Assembly (NCBI RefSeq): GCF_002272925.1
Contig: NZ_MLAR01000008.1
Span: 1 to 64,000, forward strand
Direction: 5' to 3'
Origin: Helicobacter sp. 13S00401-1
GTDB lineage: Bacteria > Campylobacterota > Campylobacteria > Campylobacterales > Helicobacteraceae
DNA length: 64,000 nt
The position numbers and the translations under genes are program-made. Below the pieces are notes generated by a model, which saw only the letters and a list, made by a program, of their open reading frames with translations, did no database searches and had not been told where the DNA came from. Within the stretch, counting starts at the first letter, position 1. Every line of letters begins with the position of its first letter. Below, piece after piece: positions 17,900 through 25,454 of the stretch.

Positions 17900-19570
17900 T
17901 TACTCGCCCCTTACGCCTTTAGCGCCTGTAAGGCCTTTAACCTTCCTTTCTCTGTGAAAAGTTATGGCAAATCTATGGGCTTCATCACGGAGTTTTTGCA
18001 AAAACTGAAGCATGGGATTTTTCATATCTAGTCTTAACTCTAGCACATGATCACTATCCTTAGCAAAGTAACGCAAGATATCTTTTGCCCCTCCTTTAGC
18101 ACGGTAAGCCTTAGCATCCCTTTTTTCTTTAGAGATACTTAAGAGGGCAACATTAGCCCCTACACAATCTAGTGCCTTTTTAGCAATCTTAAGTTGCACA
18201 GCCCCACCATCAAGCACCCACAAATCAGGCGGAAAGTCACTTACAAAACTTTTAGCCCTCCTAGTTAACATCTCAGTAGTTTGACTTATCTCATCTTTAC
18301 CTTCTAGTTTATAGCGCCTATAGCTAGAGCTATCAAACCCTTCGCCTAAAAAGGCTACTTTTGCGCCTACACAGTAAGTTCCAGCGTGATGGCTAGTATC
18401 AAAAACTTCTATCTTTTCTATCCTTTTAGAATCTAAAAGTGTGGCTAGCTCACTTAAAACTTGCGCAGTTTTTGAAGTCTTATTAAGCAAGGTATTTTTT
18501 GCATTTGCACAAGCTAACTCACAAAGGGCTTTTTTGAAGCCTTTTTTAGGATTACTCAAAGTTAGATTAAGCGTGCTTAAGTCTTCACTTAAACTCTCAA
18601 AGTCTTTATCACTAAGACTAGCTAAAACTATCTCATAGTCTAGATTATCAACATGTTTTAGATTTAAGATAGCTTGCTTATAAACTGCTAGCTTATCTTC
18701 ACTTTTAGCCTTAAAAACTAGCTTATCACTGCTTATAACGCGCCCTTCTCTCATAAAAAGTTTAAATAAGATTCCATTTGTCTCATCACTTTCAAACCCT
18801 AAAATATCAAGATTTTGCTTGCTTTTAGAATCTAGTTTTGAATAAAGCCTTACATCATCAAGCACTTCATAGGCCTGCTTACAAGCAAGGGCTTCTTCAT
18901 ATAAAAGTTTTTGAGAACAAACTAGCATGTAAGACTTTAAAGCCTGTTTTAGCTTGTGAGGATTTTGCAGATACATTAAAGCTTCACTAGCTATCTTTTT
19001 ATACTCTTCTTCCCTTTCAAACTCACACACTCCAAGACACTTACCTAATTGATAATAAAGACAAACTTGCTTCCCTTTAGCACAACTCGCACTTTGAACT
19101 AATGGCAAAAGCGTATAAAGTGCGCTTAAAACTAAGCTTGCCCCTCTAGTAAAAGGGCCAAAGTAAAAGATATTTTTTTTCTTGCTCATTTTTCTTGTGA
19201 TAACTGGGCGCGGATAGCGGACGCTCATATCTAGCATGATATAGGGGTAGGTTTTATCATCTCTAAGCAGTATGTTGTACTTTGGATTTTGAGACTTTAT
19301 GAAGCTGTTTTCTAAGATTAAGGCTTCTTGCTCGCTATCTACTATGGTGTATCTTAGAGTGCGTGCTTCTTTTATCATCTTTTGGATTCTAAGAGAGTTA
19401 GCAGGGTTTGGTAAAAGGGCGCTTTTATCACTACTAAAGTTAAAATAGCTTTTTACGCGTGCTTTTAGGTTTTTAGCCTTTCCTACGTAAAGTAGCTCAT
19501 TAAACTCATTAAAGTACTGGTAGATTCCTGGTAAAGTTGGCAAGTCTTTTACATCTTCTAGTAAACCCAA
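17900..19570 (-). CDS. uvrC: Excinuclease ABC subunit C, lacking the C-terminal HhH domain
   Basis: A 556-residue nucleotide-excision-repair nuclease that makes both incisions at lesions marked by UvrAB. The GIY-YIG domain is at residues 12-92 (LPGIYQYF, LLYVGKAKNLKARVKSYF); a Cys cluster (CAKGKQVCLYYQLGKCLGVCE) follows near 165-185 and a UVR-like helix near 190-230. The C-terminal RNase-H-like endonuclease domain is present (VFDTSHHAGTYCVGA, LWVLDGGAVQLKIA). The protein stops soon after AHRFAITFHRER, where UvrC usually continues with a tandem helix-hairpin-helix DNA-binding domain of 50-60 residues; none is seen here or in the other frames downstream. The TTG start at 19570 has AAGGAGG nine bases upstream. 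Confidence 0.95.
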   Translation of the reverse strand: MGLLEDVKDLPTLPGIYQYFNEFNELLYVGKAKNLKARVKSYFNFSSDKSALLPNPANSLRIQKMIKEARTLRYTIVDSEQEALILENSFIKSQNPKYNILLRDDKTYPYIMLDMSVRYPRPVITRKMSKKKNIFYFGPFTRGASLVLSALYTLLPLVQSASCAKGKQVCLYYQLGKCLGVCEFEREEEYKKIASEALMYLQNPHKLKQALKSYMLVCSQKLLYEEALACKQAYEVLDDVRLYSKLDSKSKQNLDILGFESDETNGILFKLFMREGRVISSDKLVFKAKSEDKLAVYKQAILNLKHVDNLDYEIVLASLSDKDFESLSEDLSTLNLTLSNPKKGFKKALCELACANAKNTLLNKTSKTAQVLSELATLLDSKRIEKIEVFDTSHHAGTYCVGAKVAFLGEGFDSSSYRRYKLEGKDEISQTTEMLTRRAKSFVSDFPPDLWVLDGGAVQLKIAKKALDCVGANVALLSISKEKRDAKAYRAKGGAKDILRYFAKDSDHVLELRLDMKNPMLQFLQKLRDEAHRFAITFHRERKVKGLTGAKGVRGE

Positions 19571-19699
19571 AACTTAAACCCTCCTTTTAATGGCTAGTAT
19601 TAACACTAAAAGTCTAGCCAACTTTAAGTCTTGCTATGTTGACAAAAACTACCTTTTAAAGTAGAATCTGGTCTTTTTAAATCATATATCACTCTTCTT

Positions 19700-19776
19700 G
19701 TCAGGGTAGCTCAGCTGGTTAGAGCGCTGGTCTCATAAGCCGGAGGTCGGGAGTTCAAGTCTCCCCCTTGACACCA
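19700..19776 (+). tRNA. tRNA-Met (anticodon CAT)
   Basis: A 77-base cloverleaf: acceptor GTCAGGG/CCTTGAC, D arm GCTCAGCTGGTTAGAGC, anticodon loop CTCATAA (CAT), T loop TTCAAGT on a GGGAG/CTCCC stem, discriminator A and encoded CCA. The paired G1-C72 argues against initiator tRNA. CAT could also be read as tRNA-Ile2 (lysidine-modified), but elongator methionine is favoured. Confidence 0.93.
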
Positions 19777-19938
19777 AAACTAAAACTCACATCCCTTCCA
19801 TTTTTTAACTTCATCTAAAAGCTTACAAGCACTGCTTTAATTATGATGTAAGGCTATAATAAGCACTTTTATAACCTTGAAATAGCAAATTTAACTAACC
19901 TTAAATAGCGTCTTAATCACTTAAAGAAGGGTTTAACT

Positions 19939-20133
19939 ATGAGCATAGCTTCAGTTGTACATTTTGTCTTTGGTCTCTTACTTTTATATTGTGCTTTATT
20001 TGCAACCTACTGGATATTTAGCACTATATCAAGAGATGTACACAAAAAGCACCCCCCAAGAAGCAAGTGCTTTAAGATACTAAGGATAGTCTTTTTTGTA
20101 TTTATAGTGCTTTGTGTTATCTATCTAGCATAA
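19939..20133 (+). CDS. Small two-segment membrane protein, paralogue of the one at 46046
   Basis: A 64-residue protein with two hydrophobic segments (about 6-28 and 47-63) separated by a short basic loop containing PPRSK. No known family recognised. It aligns without gaps over 39 residues with the protein encoded at 46046-46249: YW, the PRSK loop, FFVF and a terminal IY are shared, about 16 identities by hand count. Both genes lie on the plus strand a short distance downstream of a tRNA gene. A purine-rich AAGAAGG precedes the ATG. Function unknown; the pattern suggests a small lineage-specific family. Confidence 0.65.
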   Translation: MSIASVVHFVFGLLLLYCALFATYWIFSTISRDVHKKHPPRSKCFKILRIVFFVFIVLCVIYLA

Positions 20134-20136
20134 TTA

Positions 20137-21666
20137 CTAAAAAGCATCTTTAAAAAGCTCTTTTGTATACTCACTCTTTGGACTATCAAGCACATCTTTT
20201 AACCGTCCTTGCTCTATGCATCTTCCCTTATAAACAACTGCCACATAATCACACATATGTGCTAAGACCTGCAAATCATGAGTTATTAAAATATAACTTA
20301 GACTTAGTTTTTCTTGTAAAGAGTTAAGTAGATTTAAGGTAGTTTTTTGCACTACCTTATCAAGGGCAGAAGTAGGCTCATCAAGCACTAAGATCTTAGC
20401 ACCCACTGCTAATGCACGCGCTATGCTAACCCTTTGTCTTTCTCCCCCACTTAACTCGCTAGGGAAGCGATTTAAAAGGTTAGAATCTAGTTCTAAAAGA
20501 CTTAAAGTGCGCACTACAGTTTGAAGCTTTTCATCCTTAGTAAGCTTAGAGTTAAAAAGCCCTTCACTTACTATATCTTTTACTCTAAGGCGTGGATTTA
20601 GAGAGCTAAAAGGGTCTTGAAAGATTATCTGCATCTTTTTTCTTATCTCTTTTAGATAAAGCTTATCTACCTTGCCATCTTGCACCAAAGTTTTATCAAA
20701 AACTTTTAAAGTACCAAGAGAGTTCATAAGTATATTAAGCCCTAAAGCAAGAGTGCTTTTCCCGCTCCCACTTTGGCCAACTACGCCTAAAGTGCTTCCT
20801 TCATCTAGGCTCATATCTATATCACTTATGATGCTTTTAAAACGTTTTTGAAAAAAGAAGTGATTTATAACTCCTACGCTAAAGTCTTTAGCCTCTAAGA
20901 CTATCTTTTTATCTTGCATAGTTCTTTCTTTACGCAAGGAAAGATTAGAAGCCTCATATAAAAGCCTTCCATACTCTGTCTTTAAACTATCTATAGAATC
21001 TACTTTTTCTACTATCTCTCCATCTTTCATTATGCATACTTTTGAAGTGAAGTGAGAAAGCAGCTTTAAGTCATGGGTTATAAAAAGTGTGGCTATCTCT
21101 CTTTCTTCACATATCTCTTTTAAAAGTTTGATGATTTCTAGGCTTAAGCTTGCATCAAGGGCAGTTGTAGGCTCATCACAGATAATTAACTTTGGAAAGT
21201 TTATAAGACCAATAGCTAGCAAGACTCTTTGTCTTTGCCCACCACTTAACTCATGTGGATATCTATTAAGCAGGCTTTTATCTAGATCTAGCCTTTTTAG
21301 TAAGGAATCTAAATCGTTATTTTTAGTATGATGTATCTTTAAGGGCTCTAGAATCTGCTTTTTTATCTTATGGAGTGGATTAAGGGCAGAAAGTGGCTCT
21401 TGAGGTATATAGACTAAATCTTTACCAAGAAGACTACGCACGCTTTTTAACTTTAAGAGGTTAGTGCCTAAAAAATCTATCTCACCACTTTGTATAGTAA
21501 AGTTAGATTCTAACCTTGTTATAAGCCTTGAAAGCAGGCTTTTCCCACTTCCACTTTTACCTACTAGCCCTAGCCTTTCACCCTTTTTAAGACTTAAGTT
21601 TATATCTTTTAAAGCAAAGCCATTGCTTGCATTTAAGTTCTTTACTTCTAAGATGACATCTTGCAA
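20137..21666 (-). CDS. Double ABC ATPase of peptide/nickel uptake type (DppD-DppF or YejF-like)
   Basis: A 509-residue protein with two complete ABC ATPase domains. Domain 1 (residues 1-240) has Walker A GKSGSGKS, signature LSGGQRQRV and Walker B LIICDEPTTALD; domain 2 (about 255-509) has GQSGSGKST, LSGGERQRVS and ILVLDEPTSALD. The oligopeptide/dipeptide/nickel transporter class is indicated by KIKKQILEPL and LIFQDPFSSLNPRLRVKDI. No permease or binding-protein gene is adjacent, so it must pair with components elsewhere. It is the last gene of the cst-neuB-hisS run, 20 bases after hisS. Substrate (peptide, nickel or other) cannot be read from the ATPase alone. Confidence 0.92.
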   Translation of the reverse strand: MQDVILEVKNLNASNGFALKDINLSLKKGERLGLVGKSGSGKSLLSRLITRLESNFTIQSGEIDFLGTNLLKLKSVRSLLGKDLVYIPQEPLSALNPLHKIKKQILEPLKIHHTKNNDLDSLLKRLDLDKSLLNRYPHELSGGQRQRVLLAIGLINFPKLIICDEPTTALDASLSLEIIKLLKEICEEREIATLFITHDLKLLSHFTSKVCIMKDGEIVEKVDSIDSLKTEYGRLLYEASNLSLRKERTMQDKKIVLEAKDFSVGVINHFFFQKRFKSIISDIDMSLDEGSTLGVVGQSGSGKSTLALGLNILMNSLGTLKVFDKTLVQDGKVDKLYLKEIRKKMQIIFQDPFSSLNPRLRVKDIVSEGLFNSKLTKDEKLQTVVRTLSLLELDSNLLNRFPSELSGGERQRVSIARALAVGAKILVLDEPTSALDKVVQKTTLNLLNSLQEKLSLSYILITHDLQVLAHMCDYVAVVYKGRCIEQGRLKDVLDSPKSEYTKELFKDAF

Positions 21667-21686
21667 CTTTTATGATCCTACAAGCC

Positions 21687-23006
21687 TTAGCTTTCTTTAA
21701 CTATAGAAAGGGCTGTTAAAAAACTTATATTTTCTATCTGATGACCTGAGGTCATATTTTTTAAAGTTAAAGACTTAGAGCTAAACTCACTCTCGCCTAT
21801 TATAGCTGCAAACTCATGGCCTTTATGATTAGCATAAGATAAAGACTTCTGAATCTTAGCTGCATTTGGAAAGACTTCAACTGGAATCTCGCTTAGCCTA
21901 AAAGCACGTGCTAGTTTATGTGCAAAGCCTAGATAAGCTTCATTAGTAACACAGATTAGTATACGTGCAAAAGTGCCTTGCATCTGCAGTGTATCTAGTT
22001 CTAAAAGTGCGGCTATTAACCTATCTATACCTATGCTTGCACCTACTCCACTTAGCCTTTCTTTACTGAAGCGATTAGTAAGATTATCATACCGTCCACC
22101 TGAACAAACACTTCCTATACTTTTTATCCTATCTAAAGTAGTTTCATAAACTATACCTGTATAGTAGCCTAAGCCTCTAGCTATAGAAAAGTTTATACGA
22201 CATAAAGAGATCTCTATATCAAGATGAGAAAGTAAGAAAAAGACCTTTTCTAAAGTTTCTATACCATGGCAAAGCTTTTTGTTATAGCCCTTTAAATGCT
22301 CTATCTGCTTAAAAAACTCTTCATATCCACTAATTTGTTTTATATTAACTAACTCTAAAAGCCTTTCAACCTTAGCATCATTTATATTAAGCTCTTTACC
22401 AAGCTCAGCCTTTACGCCTTCAAGCCCTATCTTATCAAGTTTGTCTATGATTCTAAGGGCGGTGTTTACTTCAGCTATATCTAGATACTCAAAGATACCA
22501 TTTAGTATCTCTCTATGATTTATCCATATAGTAAACTCTTCTAAGTTTAATGCGTGCATGGTAGAAAAGATTATCTCTATTATCTCAGCATCACTTGAAA
22601 AGCTTTCACTTCCTACTATGTCAAAGTCACACTGCGTAAACTCTCTATAACGCCCTTTTTGCGCGCGCTCACCCCTAAAAACATTGCCTATAGCAAAGCG
22701 CTTAAAGGGTAGTTGAAGCTCATTTCTATGCTGGGTTATAAACCTAGCTAGTGGCACAGTTTGATCAAAACGTAGTGCTACATCACGCCCTCCATGATCT
22801 TTAAATCTATAAAGCTCTTTTTCTATCTCTTCACTACTAAGCCCTAATAAAACTTCAGAGTACTCAAGATGTGGCGTTTCTATAGGCATAAGCCCATAGC
22901 TTAGAAAAACTGAGCTTAAGCGCTCAAGAAGTTGCATTTTGATAAGTGCTTCATTTGGCAGTCTATCTTTAAAGCCACTTAAGATTCTAGGTGTTACTAA
23001 CATCAC
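21687..23006 (-). CDS. hisS: Histidyl-tRNA synthetase
   Basis: A 439-residue class II aminoacyl-tRNA synthetase. Motif 1 is in [16 protein letters not shown], motif 2 in [33 protein letters not shown], the histidine-binding [12 protein letters not shown] block is near 285 and motif 3 is [17 protein letters not shown]. The C-terminal anticodon-binding domain covers about 345-439. Two adjacent in-frame ATG codons (23006 and 23003) both lie within range of AAGGAG. It sits between neuB and the ABC ATPase gene in one apparent minus-strand transcription unit. Confidence 0.97.
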   Translation of the reverse strand: MMLVTPRILSGFKDRLPNEALIKMQLLERLSSVFLSYGLMPIETPHLEYSEVLLGLSSEEIEKELYRFKDHGGRDVALRFDQTVPLARFITQHRNELQLPFKRFAIGNVFRGERAQKGRYREFTQCDFDIVGSESFSSDAEIIEIIFSTMHALNLEEFTIWINHREILNGIFEYLDIAEVNTALRIIDKLDKIGLEGVKAELGKELNINDAKVERLLELVNIKQISGYEEFFKQIEHLKGYNKKLCHGIETLEKVFFLLSHLDIEISLCRINFSIARGLGYYTGIVYETTLDRIKSIGSVCSGGRYDNLTNRFSKERLSGVGASIGIDRLIAALLELDTLQMQGTFARILICVTNEAYLGFAHKLARAFRLSEIPVEVFPNAAKIQKSLSYANHKGHEFAAIIGESEFSSKSLTLKNMTSGHQIENISFLTALSIVKES

Positions 23007-23052
23007 ACTCCTTTTAAGTATCGCGATATTTTAATAAAACTAGATTCTATCT

Positions 23053-24099
23053 TTATAAAACTAAATCTTTCGATATATGTGTATCTTTTGTGATATCAAC
23101 TTTAGCCTTTTTGCCTAGCAAGCCTTCAAACTCACTAGCACTTAGTGCGCCTTTTACGCGTGGTCGCTTAACCCAAATATTATCCATACTAAAAACTTCA
23201 CCTTTTTTTATATCTTTGATGCACACACAAGTTGCAAAAGCAAAGTCTATAGTTACTTGCTCTTCTAAAGTAGCAACCTTACTTCCACCTCTCATAGCAA
23301 ACACTTCTTTACTAGCTTCTATCAAAGCCCTAGCACTTTTTTCATCCATAGAACAAACTATATCAGGCCCTACTCTATCCATGATATCTGTAAAGTGTCT
23401 TTCAACTAAACTAGCCCCTAAGGCAAAGGCTGCTATACAGGCGTTATTATTAAGTGTGTGATCACTTAGACCTATAGGCAAGTTAGGAAAGGCTTTCATC
23501 ATCTCTTGCATGGCACCAAGACGCACAAGGTTAGGAGGGGTTGGGTAAAGATTAGTAGTGTGCATCAAAGCTAGGGGTACCTTTTTAGATTCTATGATAT
23601 CAACACACTTAGCTATGGAATCTAAGTCATTCATCCCAGTAGAAACTATCATAGGTTTAGAAAAACTAGCGATGTGTTTTATAAGTGGGTAGTTATTCAT
23701 CTCGCCACTTCCTATCTTATAGGCACAAACTCCCATATCTTCTAGTCTATTAGCAGCAGCGCGACTAAAAGGAGTTGAGATAAAGATCATACCCTTAGAT
23801 TCTACATACTCCTTTAAAGTCCTCTCATCATTAAAACTTAAAGCGCAAGATTTCATTATCTCATATATGCTTTTATCACTATTACCTGGAACTACTTTAG
23901 TGGCTTCTTTGCTCATCTCATCATCTATAACATGAGTTTGATGTTTAAGTACTTCTATGCCTGCTCGCTTAGCGCTATCAACCATAAGTTTTGCTAGCTC
24001 TAAGCTTCCATTATGATTAATACCTAGTTCTGCTATAACTAAGGGCACTACATCCTTGCTTATCTCTCTAGTTTTGTATGGGGTTTTTAGGGTTAGCAT
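23053..24099 (-). CDS. neuB: N-acetylneuraminate (sialic acid) synthase
   Basis: A 348-residue enzyme that condenses ManNAc with phosphoenolpyruvate to form N-acetylneuraminic acid. The NeuB barrel motifs are plain: [82 protein letters not shown] and [20 protein letters not shown]. The C-terminal antifreeze-like/SAF domain begins near residue 290 ([15 protein letters not shown]). The pattern matches Campylobacter jejuni NeuB1 (sialic acid) from memory rather than PseI or LegI. It lies 25 bases after the sialyltransferase gene, so both steps, sugar synthesis and transfer, are co-transcribed. neuC and neuA are not in the window. AAAGGAT precedes the ATG. Confidence 0.92.
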   Translation of the reverse strand: MLTLKTPYKTREISKDVVPLVIAELGINHNGSLELAKLMVDSAKRAGIEVLKHQTHVIDDEMSKEATKVVPGNSDKSIYEIMKSCALSFNDERTLKEYVESKGMIFISTPFSRAAANRLEDMGVCAYKIGSGEMNNYPLIKHIASFSKPMIVSTGMNDLDSIAKCVDIIESKKVPLALMHTTNLYPTPPNLVRLGAMQEMMKAFPNLPIGLSDHTLNNNACIAAFALGASLVERHFTDIMDRVGPDIVCSMDEKSARALIEASKEVFAMRGGSKVATLEEQVTIDFAFATCVCIKDIKKGEVFSMDNIWVKRPRVKGALSASEFEGLLGKKAKVDITKDTHISKDLVL

Positions 24100-24124
24100 G
24101 CATATCCTTTTTTTAGTTGCTTTT

Positions 24125-25162
24125 TTAACTTTTAAACTTTTTGGCCATAAACTTTGCTAGTTTCTTAAAAGGGCTTTTATCGCTATATCGAAGTTTAAGA
24201 AAAAGACCTAGCACTCTTTTTGTAAAGCTACCATAAAGCCCACTTTTAATCTTATAGAATACCTTTTTAAAATGACTATCAATATAACTAGGCCTAGGAA
24301 CATCTCTTATCCTATTTAAGGGCTTTTTGTAATTTAGACTATCCTTATAATCTTTAAAAGGTTTTATCCTTAAGCTATCTGGCGGAAGTGGTAAGTAGGC
24401 ATGAAGACTTGAAGTTGGACATATACTATATATCCCACCTCCTTTTAAGTGGTTTGGAATCTCTTTTAGATACTTTGCCTTATAGTCTTTGTTAAACTCT
24501 AAAAACTTAGTCTTTTGCTCACACTCTGGCAAGTTAAAATCTTGATTAAAGTAGTCACAACATAACTTTAAGCCTTCTAAATCTAAATAGCTTGTATGCA
24601 TAGTTGAAGCATTATTTGAGATCTCTGGGAGATGGAGGAGAAGATTTTCTGTAGGGGCAAAAGAGTATAACTCTTTACCTTGATATAAGTCTATACCGCC
24701 TACATATATATGCTTATAGCCATAGTATATAGCTGTATTTATCATGCAAATCCCACTAGTAACTCTCTTATTATAAGTAGTGATGTTGTGCTTAGCGTGC
24801 TCTAATAAATAAGGCATTTGCTTTATTAAGTCATAAAAAAGTAAGTAGTCTTTGTTATCTTTTTCAGCCATATAATGTTCTAAGTAGGTATCTTCATAAG
24901 GCATACACTTCATAAAGCCTTCTATAATGTACTCACGTCTTTTGTTTAGTCTTTCATATATCTCAAGTAATATAGGAGATAGATGCGTAGCTGCAAAAAA
25001 TACTAAGTCTATCTTTTTACCAAGGCAGTAACGTGCTTCTAAGAAGAACTGATTAACGCGAAAAACATCATAGTCTTTTGGTAGTAAACTATAATCTATT
25101 TGCCTTGTGCTAGCCCCATTACCTAAGATAACAACACTATCACTTTTTCTTTTGTACTCCAA
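24125..25162 (-). CDS. cst: CstI/CstII-type sialyltransferase (GT42)
   Basis: A 345-residue protein matching the GT42 family of Campylobacter LOS sialyltransferases. Seen motifs: [22 protein letters not shown] (CMP-sugar-binding GNG at 14-16), [26 protein letters not shown] near 133, [10 protein letters not shown] near 153, and [16 protein letters not shown] near 244. H189 in TMHTSYLD lines up with the proposed general base His188 of CstII. These enzymes move sialic acid from CMP-Neu5Ac to terminal galactose (alpha-2,3) or sialic acid (alpha-2,8). The C-terminal 70 residues are basic and probably membrane-associated. The start is TTG with AAGG six bases upstream. A 14-base A/T homopolymer lies 158 bases upstream. 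Linkage specificity cannot be told from sequence. Confidence 0.9.
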   Translation of the reverse strand: MEYKRKSDSVVILGNGASTRQIDYSLLPKDYDVFRVNQFFLEARYCLGKKIDLVFFAATHLSPILLEIYERLNKRREYIIEGFMKCMPYEDTYLEHYMAEKDNKDYLLFYDLIKQMPYLLEHAKHNITTYNKRVTSGICMINTAIYYGYKHIYVGGIDLYQGKELYSFAPTENLLLHLPEISNNASTMHTSYLDLEGLKLCCDYFNQDFNLPECEQKTKFLEFNKDYKAKYLKEIPNHLKGGGIYSICPTSSLHAYLPLPPDSLRIKPFKDYKDSLNYKKPLNRIRDVPRPSYIDSHFKKVFYKIKSGLYGSFTKRVLGLFLKLRYSDKSPFKKLAKFMAKKFKS

Positions 25163-25319
25163 GTGCAGCCTTTACCTTTAAATCCTTCTCTTTAAATAAT
25201 GCTAGTTTTTATCCTAATATGCTTTTTTAAACATTTTTAGTTTGCTTCTTTTTAAAAGCGTTTAAAACCTTGTCACTTTATAAAGATTAAGATTTGTTGA
25301 TTTTTTAGATTATATTCTG

Positions 25320-25333
25320 TTTTTTTTTTTTTT
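25320..25333. repeat. Homopolymeric T14 (A14 on the minus strand) upstream of cst-neuB
   Basis: Fourteen consecutive T between G25319 and G25334, in the intergenic region upstream of the minus-strand cst-neuB genes. Such long tracts are slippage-prone; at this position it could tune promoter strength rather than switch a reading frame. Confidence 0.85.
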
Positions 25334-25400
25334 GAATTTATGGCTTATTTTTTATATTAATTAAGAATAGAAAAGCTAAAAGTTTGTATGGAGTTAAAGG

Positions 25401-25453
25401 CAGTAAGCACTACTTAAAGCCGTGCTTACTGTTAGAATCTAGCTTAGATTCTA
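25401..25453 (-). terminator. Tandem hairpins after D-lactate dehydrogenase
   Basis: Next to the stop codon lies TAGAATCT (25433-25440) paired with AGATTCTA (25446-25453), loop AGCTT. Just beyond is a perfect 10-bp stem, CAGTAAGCAC (25401-25410) with GTGCTTACTG (25422-25431). Together they should end the minus-strand dld transcript before the cst promoter region. Confidence 0.7.
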
Positions 25454-25454
25454 G

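Noticed and set aside
17722-17922. 66-codon plus-strand frame after the TM2 gene
   Set aside because: TTG start without a ribosome-binding site, contains the uvrC terminator hairpin and runs into uvrC.
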